Shown piece by piece: positions 54,751 through 64,000 of a DNA stretch of 64,000 nucleotides. Source of the stretch: JAEXOD01 sp043805435 (GTDB lineage: Bacteria; Bacteroidota; Ignavibacteria; Ignavibacteriales; Melioribacteraceae); NCBI GenBank assembly GCA_043805435.1, contig JAZDHY010000036.1:8844-72843 (forward strand). The letters are read 5' to 3'. A program made the translations under genes and the position numbers. Numbering within the stretch: the first letter of the stretch is position 1; each line of letters begins with the position of its first letter. The notes beneath the pieces are model-generated. The model was not told the origin of the DNA. It was given only the letters and a program-made list of their open reading frames with translations, and did no database searches.

Positions 54751-54977
54751 AAAATATAAAACATGTCCTTTGAATAATTAATTAATGGTACTATTATAAA
54801 GGTAATAAATAAATGTATAAGGTTTTTAATATATTGCCATATTATTGGGGAATTTGTTTAATATGACAGCATGATAGTATAAAATAATTGACAATAATAT
54901 TAAGTTTTTGTAACTTGTAAAATATAAAAAATGTTCATTATTATTTTTATTATAATATCTCAAACCGGAGGGTTTTT

Positions 54978-56564
54978 GTGAAACAAACGATAATTATTTT
55001 TTTAAATTTTTTATTATTTGCAGTCGTTAGTGGACAGCAAATTTCCAATAAAATAATTAATAATTCAAATTCTGTTTTTTCTTCTATTAATATAGAAAAA
55101 GACAATTTGGGAAATATAATTCCCTTTGAAAGTCCTAAACAATTACATAACAAACATTATAAAACTAAAACTTCAACTACTTCAAGTTATAAGCCATCAA
55201 CAATTATTTTTGATAATGATGAGCTGAAAACAAGTTATACCTATAATGAACAGGGAAATGTTTTAACGATGGCCTATGAGTATTGGGTAAAAGAGGCGTG
55301 GGTTAAATATTCGGAGTTTAAGTACACATACGATGGACAAGGAAATTTGTTGAATATATTGCGTGAAAGATGTGTAAATGGGGTTACAGAGAATGTTAAT
55401 AATAGGGTGTACACATACGATGGGCAGGGAAATATTTTAACTGAACTTAGACAAGACTGGCGAGACGGGGTTTGGATTAATAGTTCCCGCTATTCATACA
55501 GTTATGATATTAATAGCAATATGTTGACTGATTTGTTCGAATTTTGGTCAAACGGAGTTTTGATTAAAGATAAACAGTATACTTATACTTACGATATACA
55601 CGGAAATGTGTTGACTGAATTATATGAAGATCAACAAAACGGAATTCTTGAAAATGAGGAGCAATATACATATACATACGATGAACAGGGAAATATTCTT
55701 ACAAAATTGCTTGAGATTTGGGAAAACAAAACTTGGGTGATTGGATCTAAATCTTGTTATACTTATAATACCCAAGGATATATGCTTATTGAAGTTAAAA
55801 AATATTTGGAAAACACAGTTTGGATAGATTATTCCAGAACGACAAATAATTACAATGAACAAGGAAAAATATCAACAAAATTGAATGAATGGCTGGCAAA
55901 CGGGATTTTAGCAATAGAATTGAGAATTAATTATGCTTATAACGCACAAGGTGATCTGTTTACCTGTTTGATTGAAATTATGAGAGATGGGGGTTGGGTA
56001 ATACAATCGAAGTATTCTTATACATACGATGCCCAAGGAAATTTATTGAATAATTTAGAAGAGTATAATTATAACGGAACTATGGTAAACAGACGATTAT
56101 ATACGTATGCCTACGATATTAAAAGTAATTGTACATTGGGTGAACATTTTATTTGGATAAATGATACCTGGCAGCCGGGCACAGAAGGAGAACTTAAATT
56201 ATTTTATAACAATGGCAATGATTATATTCTCTCTGGCGGGAGTAGTGTGTATGTGGAATACATAAATATTACCGGAATAAACGAAACAATAAACACACCA
56301 AATTCATTTACTCTTTCCCAAAATTATCCAAATCCGTTTAACCCCAGTACCACAATAAAATACTCAATTCCAAACTCAAATATGGTATCATTAAAAATAT
56401 TTGATGTTTTAGGAAAAAAAGTTTCAACTTTAGTAGATGAACAGCAAAATAGCGGAATACACGAAGTTACATTTAATGCTGCAAATTTAAGTTCGGGCAC
56501 ATATTTTTACCAATTAAAATGCGGCGAGTTTACTGAAACTAAAAAACTTTTGCTGCTAAAATAG
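54978..56564 (+). CDS. 29-residue-repeat surface protein with T9SS sorting domain (paralogue 3)
   Basis: A 528-residue secreted protein starting at GTG 54978 with a strong SD (GGAGGG, 5 bases upstream). Signal peptide 1-19 (VVSGQ). Nine consecutive units of exactly 29 residues (from about residue 115; YDGQGNILTELRQDWRDGVW and YDEQGNILTKLLEIWENKTW are examples) are followed by a last partial unit YDIKSNC and the T9SS tail ending KKLLLLK. The exact repeat length implies a regular solenoid or beta-hairpin array. Ligand or role unknown. Confidence 0.86.
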   Translation: MKQTIIIFLNFLLFAVVSGQQISNKIINNSNSVFSSINIEKDNLGNIIPFESPKQLHNKHYKTKTSTTSSYKPSTIIFDNDELKTSYTYNEQGNVLTMAYEYWVKEAWVKYSEFKYTYDGQGNLLNILRERCVNGVTENVNNRVYTYDGQGNILTELRQDWRDGVWINSSRYSYSYDINSNMLTDLFEFWSNGVLIKDKQYTYTYDIHGNVLTELYEDQQNGILENEEQYTYTYDEQGNILTKLLEIWENKTWVIGSKSCYTYNTQGYMLIEVKKYLENTVWIDYSRTTNNYNEQGKISTKLNEWLANGILAIELRINYAYNAQGDLFTCLIEIMRDGGWVIQSKYSYTYDAQGNLLNNLEEYNYNGTMVNRRLYTYAYDIKSNCTLGEHFIWINDTWQPGTEGELKLFYNNGNDYILSGGSSVYVEYINITGINETINTPNSFTLSQNYPNPFNPSTTIKYSIPNSNMVSLKIFDVLGKKVSTLVDEQQNSGIHEVTFNAANLSSGTYFYQLKCGEFTETKKLLLLK

Positions 56565-56916
56565 CATAAAATAATAGATGTAGCTAATTACTATATTAAG
56601 GCAGTTTAATTTAGAAGTTCTTGAGATAAACAGACTATGTGAAAATTGATGAATAATATAAAGGGGCGACTATTTCAATATAAGTCAATGAAAAATAAAA
56701 TAAAGATTAAAGGATCTTATTCATTAATGACATTTCTAAATTGCTGAAGCGGTGACATTTCTATTTTGCTATTACAAATAATAATTTCTGTTCTGCTTTT
56801 TTCTTGTCTTATTCTTCAAAATTACTTATTTTGTTGGCAAGATGAATATTAATATTATCAGATTATATCAAATTTTTGAAACTGGATCATAAACTAATAT
56901 ATCAAGGGCAAAACAT
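56565..56916. other. Leader of the AIPR gene with a 25-bp-spaced direct repeat
   Basis: TGACATTTCTAAATTGCT (56728-56745) and TGACATTTCTATTTTGCT (56753-56770) are a direct repeat with 16 of 18 matches, 25 bp apart. They could be tandem operator sites or the end of a lost insertion sequence. The rest of the 350 bases shows no gene. Confidence 0.45.
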
Positions 56917-58836
56917 ATGGATAGAATAATTCAAAGTTTTATTGAAGATTTTCGAAAAGAGTTCAACTATGAAAATAGTGATTATTCAAAACTATTCGAA
57001 CATTTTATTAATTACATTTTAATATCAAAAATTTACCCGGACAGATCTGCAATTGATAAAATTAATGTAGGTGGCACCCGAAACCCCGGTATTGATGGAT
57101 TGGCAATAATGACTAACAATCATTTAGTAACTACAGAAGAAGAAATCAATTACTTTATTCAAGATGCTGATCTCCTTGATATTGAATTTAGCTTTGTCCA
57201 ATCCAAAACATCTGATTCATTTGAGTTAGGTGGCATAAGTAATTTCTGCGCCTCAGTTAAAGAATTTTTTAGAGATGGCGATTTAGATTTCGAAGACGAG
57301 CTGCTAAATTTAAAAGATTTGAAGAATTATATTTATGCAAATAGTATTAGACTACAAAAAAGCCCTGCTTTAAAACTTTATTATGCAACAACCGGTAAGT
57401 GGGCATCTGACAAGAATCTTACAACAATAATAAACTCGAATATTAAGGATTTACAAGATTCGGGTATTTTTTCTGAGATTAAATTCCATCCAATTGATGC
57501 TGATCGAATAAAAGCTTTATATCGTGAAATAAAAAACAAAATAACGAAGGAAATAATATTTGAGAAACATACAATTCTTCCCATAATAAATAATGTAACC
57601 GAATCATACCTAGGAATTCTTCCAGCAAACGAATTGCTTAAAATTATTTCTGATGATGATGGTGAAATCATAAAAACTATTTTTTATGATAACGTACGAG
57701 ATTTTCAGGGATTTAATAAAGTTAATAACGAAATAAAAAAAACACTTGAAAATATCACCGAAAAAGATAAATTTGTATTACTTAATAATGGTATTACAAT
57801 TGTTGCCAAATCGCTGAATAAAATTGGTAGCGCGTTTAAGATTAGTGATTTTCAAATTGTAAATGGTTGTCAGACTTCTCATGTTCTCCATAGCACAAAA
57901 GAGCTTTTGGACAATAAAGTATTTATTCCATTAAAATTAATCGTTACGGATGATGATGATACAATAAATGAAATTATAAAGGCAACTAATAGTCAAACTG
58001 AAGTTAAGAACGAAGCTTTTGAGATCCTCAAACCCTTTCATAAAAAACTAGAAGAATTTTATTTGACATTTGAAAAAGAATTGAATAAAAGAGTATTTTA
58101 TGAAAGACGTTCTAAACAATTTATTGGGATAAAAGCAAAACAGGAGAGAATTATTGGCCTACCAACTCTAATTGCAGCTTTTGTTGCGATGTTTCTTAAT
58201 GAACCCCATAGTATTAATAGATACTTTGGTGAGTTACTAAAGTCGTATTCGTCTAGGCTTTTCCAAGAAAATCATTCATTCTTTCCATATTATACTTGCG
58301 GACTCGCTGTATGCCTCGTAGATGATTTTTATAGAGAAAACAAGCTTAATCCAACGTTTAAGAGATTTAAGTATCATTTAATTTTAATGCTAAGAGTTGA
58401 GATTGCTGGAAACAAAGTACCCTCAAACACTTATTCAAATAAAGAAATGGAAAGATATTGCTTAAAGTTACTTGATGTGCTTTGGAACAAAGATAAAGCA
58501 TTAGAAACATTTATTAATTTAGAAACAAAGCTTAGAATTGCTCTTACTAACACCAAACTTTTACAACGACAAGCTCATTTAATGAGAGCATTTACTGGTG
58601 AATTATTACCGAGTGTCGAATCCTCTAGAAAAAACGGCGAATTAACATTTTACAACAATACTAGAGGGTTTGGTTTTATGAGGATTAGTGATAGCAAAGA
58701 AGATATATTTGTTCACTTTACAGAAATTAATAAGATTTTTGATGGGGTGATTGAACCATGTTTGAAATTCTCTTTTGATATTGTTGAATCAAACAAGGGA
58801 CCACAGGCTAGGAATTTGGCGATATTTAAAAGTTAG
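56917..58836 (+). CDS. AIPR-family protein with C-terminal cold-shock domain
   Basis: A 639-residue protein matching the AIPR (abortive infection phage resistance) family. Core motifs are DFQGFNKVNNEIKKTLEN (about 268-285), FVLLNNGITIVAKSL (about 293-307), FQIVNGCQTSHVLHSTKELL (about 320-339), KATNSQTEVKNEAF and FYERRSKQF. Residues about 573-639 form a cold-shock domain with both RNA-binding motifs: RNP1-like RGFGFM and RNP2 DIFVHF, then GPQARNLAIF. AIPR proteins were linked to phage abortive infection. The added domain suggests an RNA or single-strand DNA target. It stands alone beside an IS remnant. The N-terminal ~250 residues (QSKTSDSFELGGI) are family-typical but of unknown function. Confidence 0.83.
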   Translation: MDRIIQSFIEDFRKEFNYENSDYSKLFEHFINYILISKIYPDRSAIDKINVGGTRNPGIDGLAIMTNNHLVTTEEEINYFIQDADLLDIEFSFVQSKTSDSFELGGISNFCASVKEFFRDGDLDFEDELLNLKDLKNYIYANSIRLQKSPALKLYYATTGKWASDKNLTTIINSNIKDLQDSGIFSEIKFHPIDADRIKALYREIKNKITKEIIFEKHTILPIINNVTESYLGILPANELLKIISDDDGEIIKTIFYDNVRDFQGFNKVNNEIKKTLENITEKDKFVLLNNGITIVAKSLNKIGSAFKISDFQIVNGCQTSHVLHSTKELLDNKVFIPLKLIVTDDDDTINEIIKATNSQTEVKNEAFEILKPFHKKLEEFYLTFEKELNKRVFYERRSKQFIGIKAKQERIIGLPTLIAAFVAMFLNEPHSINRYFGELLKSYSSRLFQENHSFFPYYTCGLAVCLVDDFYRENKLNPTFKRFKYHLILMLRVEIAGNKVPSNTYSNKEMERYCLKLLDVLWNKDKALETFINLETKLRIALTNTKLLQRQAHLMRAFTGELLPSVESSRKNGELTFYNNTRGFGFMRISDSKEDIFVHFTEINKIFDGVIEPCLKFSFDIVESNKGPQARNLAIFKS

Positions 58837-58854
58837 TCAATATAAATTATTTTG

Positions 58855-58883
58855 AAAAGGGTTCATTGTTGAGCCTTTTTTTA
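58855..58883 (+). terminator. Terminator after the AIPR gene
   Basis: AAAAGG...CCTTTT stem with imperfect inner pairs (GGTTCA/TTGAG) about 20 bp after the stop, followed by a run of T. Moderate support. Confidence 0.55.
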
Positions 58884-58979
58884 TTGACATAAGCAGCCCG
58901 ACTAAATATATTAAACCATACCAATAACTAATTGACCTGTATTAGACGAGATAATTAAATAACAATATTAAAAAAAGCC

Positions 58980-59670
58980 CTCTATTAAGTTTAAGAGAAG
59001 GTTTAACCTCCTTAAAATTGTTGGCCAGCAAACAGGCCAAAAGATTAGCCATGAAATTTCTTGGGTTCCTCTATCTTGTTTGTTTCAAGTTGAAATTATT
59101 AAATTAATCATTTATACTTTCGATTATCGTCATCTTCATAATCATTAATTTATCATAAATATACATTAATTTGTTTCTCATATTTTTTTAATTTTAGTGA
59201 TAAGATGTAGCACATGATTGTGAAGATTTTTAAATAAATGGCCAGAATTACACCCTTTATCTCCAAACAATTTTCCTTTTAATTCTTTACCCGATTTTAT
59301 CACTTTTTTGTCCTTTATCATTACAAACTAAATACAAATTAAATCCAAAATCTATCCTATGGATTTCCTTTTTCGTTTTCTTTATACTCTTGATGATCAT
59401 AAAACATTGGTGAAATTGTTGTTGGATTCAGTTCTATAAATCTGTTATAAGAGACCAAATTGGAAAATTCTTCCCTTAAAAATAGACTAAAATGTTTTTT
59501 ATAATCCTTAAAATCCATTTTACCCTAAATTTGGAAATAAACTAAGGCCGTAATTATTTCACTTGTTGATAATATGTTTTTTCTTTTCCCGATTTATTTT
59601 TATACCATTGCTATAAAAATTAATTCTGATACATCATAAACATTGCAATATAGTTAGGGTATCTCCATTA
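58980..59670 (-). pseudogene. Decayed IS982-family transposase
   Basis: Reading the minus strand in shifting frames gives recognisable IS982 pieces in the right order: LSTSEIITALVYFQI, then MDFKDYKKHFSLFL and EEFSNLVSYNRFIELNP (from ATG 59518), IDFGFNLYLVCNDKGQ, ELKGKLFGDKGCNSGHLFKN, LHLITKIKK, DKLMIMKMTIIESIND, and the C-terminus FMANLLACLLANNFKEVKPS. Several stops and frameshifts and a missing central segment (the part with the catalytic Asp motif) show it is dead. No intact terminal repeats were found. This is a degraded insertion. Confidence 0.82.
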
Positions 59671-59794
59671 TTAATACCCTTCTTTTAAGCTTATTAATAA
59701 TGTTTCCCAATTTTCAATTCCCTATCTCTATATTTTATTTATACTTTTATCACGAACTCACATTAAATAACCACGTCTTTTAAGGTGTGTATTA

Positions 59795-59836
59795 AAAAAG
59801 CCGGAAAAACAAACAAGTTGTTATTGCCGGCTTTTT
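59795..59836 (-). terminator. Terminator after the FadL-type gene
   Basis: AAAAAGCCGG (59795-59804) and CCGGCTTTTT (59827-59836) form a 10-bp stem around a 22-base loop; on the minus strand the stem is followed by A/T-rich sequence. It lies about 100 bp beyond the stop at 59933. Confidence 0.65.
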
Positions 59837-59932
59837 GCAATATTTGTGGATGGTGGACTATCCATCTTTATTTTTATATGAACTCTGTATCCCGTTAAAT
59901 ATTTTATTCACATAAATTTATCTATTAAAAAA

Positions 59933-61426
59933 TTATAATGCGTACGAAAAAGCAACATGAACCAATATAGTTGAAAGTTCACTTGTGCTGTTGTTGTATT
60001 CGTTGGCAATTAAACTGTTTGAGCTTGCAGTTACGGAATTATTTAAAGCTGTTTCAAAAGCTGCATGTACGGTTAAAGGATTGCTTATTTTATAGCTGCC
60101 GCCAAAAGTTAAATGTTGTTCAACAATTGCCGGGAAAACAGGGAATACTGTTGTTTCGGGAACAGGATTGCTTCCATAAACATAACCCAAACGTAATGTT
60201 AAATCTTTGTTTACATCAAGTTCGCCACCCAATTTAACAACAACGGTATTTTTCCAATTTAAAGGGAAATCCAAGTTAAAAGAACCGTTATTGCCTAACA
60301 TTTTATTAATGTTAGCATTATTGCCGTTATTTAAAGTAATTTTCATTTTGTCAAAAGCTTTTTCCCAATTATTCCATTCAAAATCGCCTGAAAGTTTTAA
60401 ATTTTCAGTTGGTTTATAAGATACACCAAAACCAATTGCCTGCGGAAATGATAATTCAACTTCCAAATCGTAATTTGCAATTACTCCTGCATTTAAATCA
60501 ATTCCCATAGAGGAAAATTGAGACCCAACAGCTGTTTGTGCTTCTAGAGGTGTAGCAGAAGGATATTGCATCATATAACCCTGAACGGCTTTACCAAAAG
60601 CATTATTTAGTTGAGCAGTCATATCCATACTTGCTTTACCGTTTTTATAGGTAATGGTTGTTGGTAATGTATAAGTTAATCCAAAGGATAAGTTTTCATC
60701 AACTTTGTAAGCAAATCCTATTTTGCCATTAAAACCGATACCGGCTAAATCTGTCATTTTTGTAGTTGCGGTTACTTCTTCGTAGCCAAAACCATTCATA
60801 CTTGGGGGAGCCGAAAACATCTGGCCAAAAGTCATACCCGGCTGTGCAATTCCCTGCATAATTGATGGGTCTAAAGAATAAGGCATGCTGAATTCAATCA
60901 TGCTATATACAAGATGTAAACTTGCACCAACGGAAAAATTATCGTTGAATTTATAAGCACCCGTAAATCCGCCCTGCATTACGGCAAGCATTGAATGATA
61001 TTCTTGTAAATTATAAGTACCGTCTTGATTCATGTACAATTCGTGTTTTAATGTTAAATCGGCACCCATACCGCCGGCAGTAAAAACACCAACGCCCCAG
61101 CTAAATTTACTATCGTTGTATTTGTTAACATAAGCAACGTCAGGCATTGGAAAGGTGTTTTTATCACCATCAATGTCATTTAATGTATTTTTAAAATGCA
61201 CTGTTGGAAACATTAAAGATAAATTTATATCAATTACACTTTCATTTAAAAACGATATTCCAGCCGGATTTGTCATCATTAATTCCGCACTGTCAAAAGT
61301 TCCAATTGCCGTACCTCCACGGCCTAATGATTTTGCATTTACGCCTAACATTTTTGTCCCGTTTTGGGCGTAAACCGTCAAACTAAAAAAAGTAATCATT
61401 AACAATGATTTAAATATTAACTTCAT
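59933..61426 (-). CDS. FadL/OmpP1-type outer-membrane transporter
   Basis: A 497-residue beta-barrel of the OmpP1/FadL/TodX family that imports hydrophobic compounds such as long-chain fatty acids. Signal peptide 1-21 (ending YAQN). The N-terminal hatch is typical: GVNAKSLGRGGTAIGTFDSA and LMMTNPAGISFL (about 27-60, with NPAG). Strand motifs follow (FSVGASLHLVYSM, LSFGLTYTLPTTITYKNG), and an aromatic-poor terminal strand VHVAFSYAL ends the barrel. ATG start at 61426 with SD GGAGC (AAGGAAGGAG region). Substrate unknown. Confidence 0.92.
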   Translation of the reverse strand: MKLIFKSLLMITFFSLTVYAQNGTKMLGVNAKSLGRGGTAIGTFDSAELMMTNPAGISFLNESVIDINLSLMFPTVHFKNTLNDIDGDKNTFPMPDVAYVNKYNDSKFSWGVGVFTAGGMGADLTLKHELYMNQDGTYNLQEYHSMLAVMQGGFTGAYKFNDNFSVGASLHLVYSMIEFSMPYSLDPSIMQGIAQPGMTFGQMFSAPPSMNGFGYEEVTATTKMTDLAGIGFNGKIGFAYKVDENLSFGLTYTLPTTITYKNGKASMDMTAQLNNAFGKAVQGYMMQYPSATPLEAQTAVGSQFSSMGIDLNAGVIANYDLEVELSFPQAIGFGVSYKPTENLKLSGDFEWNNWEKAFDKMKITLNNGNNANINKMLGNNGSFNLDFPLNWKNTVVVKLGGELDVNKDLTLRLGYVYGSNPVPETTVFPVFPAIVEQHLTFGGSYKISNPLTVHAAFETALNNSVTASSNSLIANEYNNSTSELSTILVHVAFSYAL

Positions 61427-61960
61427 TTTGTAGCTCCTTCCTTAATTGTTATAAATTAGTAAATATAGTTAGTTTCTATTCTGTAAGTTTAAATTACATC
61501 ATATAATGTGATGTTGTAAATAAAAAAAGGATTCAGGTTATTTGAACCCGGATTTTGCAATAAAAAGCAATAGAGTTGAAAATTTTAATCATCCAAACCA
61601 ATAAGTGAGGAAAAGAATCAGGGCTGAAGCCCGTTTTATTTGTTTAGTTGGCCCCCAGCATGAATGCTGGGGTTATTTAAACGGGGATAAATAACAATAT
61701 AAATAATTTACATATAATGAGTTATAAGAATTGTAAATAACCACGTCCTTTATAATGCGGGGAATAAAAACAACGCTACATGGGCTTTAGGCCTGAGTTG
61801 AAAAATATTATTATTAAATTATTTAGATCAAAGTGATTTTATTTACATGTATAAAAAAATGCAATTAAATTTTCCACAACCTTATATTATATAAAGAGAT
61901 TACAGAATATAACAATATGTAATGCAAAATTTGGGATTATTATAAACCTTAGGAGTAAAA
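61427..61960. other. Gene-free region with two GC-rich hairpins
   Basis: GGGCT-GA-AGCCC (61621-61632) and CCCCAGCAT-GA-ATGCTGGGG (61653-61672) form strong hairpins, a repeat type often scattered in genomes of this kind. CCACGTCCTTTATAATG (61741) echoes CCACGTCTTTTAAGG at 59771. No coding frame is seen. Confidence 0.5.
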
Positions 61961-64000
61961 TTAATTTATGCCCGGAATTGTAAGTAAAACAGTAGTACCT
62001 TTATTAACAACACTATTAATTGAAATATGCCCTCCGTTTATTTCAATAAATTCTTTGCACAATTCCAAACCTAAACCGGTACCACGTTCATCTTTGGTTC
62101 CTCGTGTGGAAATAGAATGGTTTTTAAGTATTTTTTCCAAACTGTCCTGGTCAATACCAATTCCGTTATCAATAATTTCAATTTGCACAAAACCATTTGT
62201 ATTACGAACCAGATTAATAGAAATTTTTCCGTTAATTTTAGAATATTTAATGGCATTAGAAATAAGATTTCTTAAAATAGTTTCAAACATATTTAAGTCA
62301 ACCAGTATTTTGCAATTATGGCAGTTATTGTATTCTAATGTAATCGATTTTTCCTGAAAATTAAATTTAAATAATTCCAGAATTTTTTCGAAAACATCAA
62401 TTGTATTTACTTCAATTGGGTTAAAATTTAATTTACCGCTATTAAATCTACTCCAATTTAATAAATTTTCAAGCAATTCAAAAATATTGCGCAACGAACC
62501 ATTAAGAATAAAAAGGTAGTTTTTAATTTCGGTTTTTTCCATCTTGTTGCAATCGTCTGCTAAAATTGTGGATATCCCCAATATTCCAAAAAATGGAGAG
62601 CGTAAATCGTGAGCTAAAATATTAATAAATTTGTCTTTTTGTCCACTTACTTCGTTAAGTTCAATATTAAGATCCTGCAAATTTTTTTGATTATTTTCCA
62701 TTTCTTTATTTATATTAGATAAAATAAAATTCGTTTTTCTTTTTTGAACAAATAGAATTAAACTAATAATAGTAACTAAAACAGCAAGAATTAAACTAAC
62801 TAATAAAAATATACTGGTTCTAGAATTTAAGTTGTTTTCAACTTCCAGCTTTTTAATTTCATAACTTTTTTTGGCTGCGTCAACTTTTGATTCCAGCCCC
62901 TCCATTGTTTGAGCCTTTATTTTTGTATAAACGGAATCATAAGTGTCTTTAAATAATCTATAACTTTCTAATGCTTTTTTATAGTCACCCATTTTTTCAT
63001 AAGTAAACGACATTCTTCGATAAGTATAATATAATCCTCTATAATCCTGCAATTGCTTAAGCGTTGCAACAGAAGACAAAAAATATTTTAACGCAGTTCT
63101 AAAATCATTTAAGTTTTCGTACAACGTTCCCATATTAGTGTAGATTGAAGCAATATTATTTTTAAGATTATTTTTTTTAGTAATTGCAAGTGCTTGATTT
63201 AATAGGGCTAATGCGTTTTGGTTTTCGTTTAAATAAATATAATATACGCTAAAACTTTCGGCTGCTTCGGCTATGCCAAATTTGTCGCCGGTAATTAATT
63301 GAGTTTCTAGTGCCTTGGCTAAATGATATTTTGTTTTGGGGTAATCGGGTATAGATAAATAAGTTAAACCAAGGTGTTCGTGGGCAAGGGCAATTCCTTC
63401 TTTATAATTAATTTTTTGGCTAATTTCCAATCCCTTTTTTGCTTTAATTATCGCTTTGTCCAAATTGCCAAGTATATAATTTAATATTCCAATACTGCTG
63501 TAAGCATCCGCTTGGGCTTTAAGATTTTTCGATTCAATTGCCAAACTTAATGATTTTAAAAAATAGTCGCCAGATATTTGAAAATCGCGTAATGATATGG
63601 CATTATAAGCTATGTTATAATAAACAATGGCCATTCCAAATTTATCGGAATTTGTTTCCATCAAGCTTAGGGCTTTTGCATAATAACCGGCAGCAATTTT
63701 ATATTCATCAAGCTGGTTATATATTTTCCCAACCCCGTTTAAAAGATAGGCTTTTTTGTTATTGTATTTTTTATTATTGCCAATAATATTTAATCCTTCT
63801 TTGCCCCATTTTAACCCTATATATGGTAAATCATAACTTGAAAGTCCAACTACTATTAAAATCGAATCAATTTTTTCTTCTTTCGGAAGTGAATTGATTT
63901 GAGAATCCAGATTCTTTATTCTTTGCTGAATAAAATCTTGGGGGAAAATTAGTCCGTTGAATAGTACAAGAAGTGCTAATAATTTAATTCCGGAAGTCTG
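61961..64000 (-). CDS. TPR-containing sensor histidine kinase, N-terminus off window
   Basis: The frame stays open from the stop at 61961 to the right edge (679 codons seen). The first visible residues, GIKLLALLVLFNGLIFPQDF, are a signal peptide, so only the first few codons are missing. About six to seven TPR units follow, one transmembrane helix (IFLLVSLILAVLVTIISLIL), a coiled coil, HisKA with ILAHDLRSPFFGILG and HATPase_c (NLISNAIKYS, DNGIGID, GTGLGLELCKEF). This layout is common in Bacteroidota sensor kinases. A TTG/ATG at about 63664 would give a shorter protein but would cut TPR units, so it is rejected. No response regulator is seen. Confidence 0.9.
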   Translation of the reverse strand, partial: QTSGIKLLALLVLFNGLIFPQDFIQQRIKNLDSQINSLPKEEKIDSILIVVGLSSYDLPYIGLKWGKEGLNIIGNNKKYNNKKAYLLNGVGKIYNQLDEYKIAAGYYAKALSLMETNSDKFGMAIVYYNIAYNAISLRDFQISGDYFLKSLSLAIESKNLKAQADAYSSIGILNYILGNLDKAIIKAKKGLEISQKINYKEGIALAHEHLGLTYLSIPDYPKTKYHLAKALETQLITGDKFGIAEAAESFSVYYIYLNENQNALALLNQALAITKKNNLKNNIASIYTNMGTLYENLNDFRTALKYFLSSVATLKQLQDYRGLYYTYRRMSFTYEKMGDYKKALESYRLFKDTYDSVYTKIKAQTMEGLESKVDAAKKSYEIKKLEVENNLNSRTSIFLLVSLILAVLVTIISLILFVQKRKTNFILSNINKEMENNQKNLQDLNIELNEVSGQKDKFINILAHDLRSPFFGILGISTILADDCNKMEKTEIKNYLFILNGSLRNIFELLENLLNWSRFNSGKLNFNPIEVNTIDVFEKILELFKFNFQEKSITLEYNNCHNCKILVDLNMFETILRNLISNAIKYSKINGKISINLVRNTNGFVQIEIIDNGIGIDQDSLEKILKNHSISTRGTKDERGTGLGLELCKEFIEINGGHISINSVVNKGTTVLLTIPGIN

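Noticed and set aside
51930..56200. CRISPR-like regular repeats
   Set aside because: The 87-bp periodicity is coding (29-residue protein units) and the units diverge; no constant repeat with unique spacers.
61961..63664. Kinase starting at 63664
   Set aside because: The frame is open to the window edge and the upstream part encodes more TPR and a signal peptide, so this start is too late.

Overview
The window is AT-rich chromosomal DNA from a Gram-negative bacterium that looks like a member of the Ignavibacteria (Bacteroidota/Chlorobi side). The main reason is three proteins ending in a type IX secretion (T9SS) sorting domain with the NYPNPFNPSTT signature typical of that group. FadL- and OprB-type outer-membrane proteins, a DUF3109 protein and a fused SpmA/SpmB protein fit. 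This assignment is inference; no rRNA or tRNA gene was seen.

Layout. 1-4257 (minus): a truncated CxxC protein, typA and an MscS-type channel. 4258-5319: a kilobase without a gene, holding an 88-bp-period tandem repeat. 5320-12251 (plus): sensory genes, namely an orphan chemoreceptor with a Cys-rich PAS, a V4R-like sensor, a sugar nucleotidyltransferase-like protein, a kinase with a Tll0287-like haem c domain, and a bacteriohemerythrin. 12252-14330: an OprB-like porin flanked by copies of one repeat family and a 36-bp perfect palindrome. 14331-21886: a giant PAS/GAF histidine kinase whose first PAS is split off by a T10 tract, its LytTR response regulator, and a small soluble kinase. 22026-24733 (minus): a C-terminal J-domain protein and fused SpmAB.

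25070-32320 is the defence island: hsdM, a HepT-like HEPN protein, an MntA-type nucleotidyltransferase fused in frame to HsdS, an Abi_C-like HEPN candidate and hsdR, bracketed by two ~157-bp direct repeats. 32700-40703 (plus): a sugar transferase, then a tight run of DUF3109, rpoN, a membrane methyltransferase, a parvulin, hslV, hslU and a lipoprotein acid phosphatase. 41115-51301 (minus): an M1 peptidase and a replication run dnaN-recF-DUF721-gyrB-gyrA-methionine gamma-lyase. dnaA is not adjacent.

51670-56564 holds three tandem paralogues made of 29-residue repeats plus the T9SS domain. 56917-58836 encodes an AIPR-family protein with a C-terminal cold-shock domain, followed by a decayed IS982 transposase (about 58980-59670). 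The window closes with a FadL-type porin and a TPR sensor kinase that runs off the right edge.

The strongest candidate for something new is the type I restriction locus. Its specificity subunit carries a complete MntA antitoxin-type domain, next to the matching HepT toxin-type protein. This could couple loss of restriction to toxin release.
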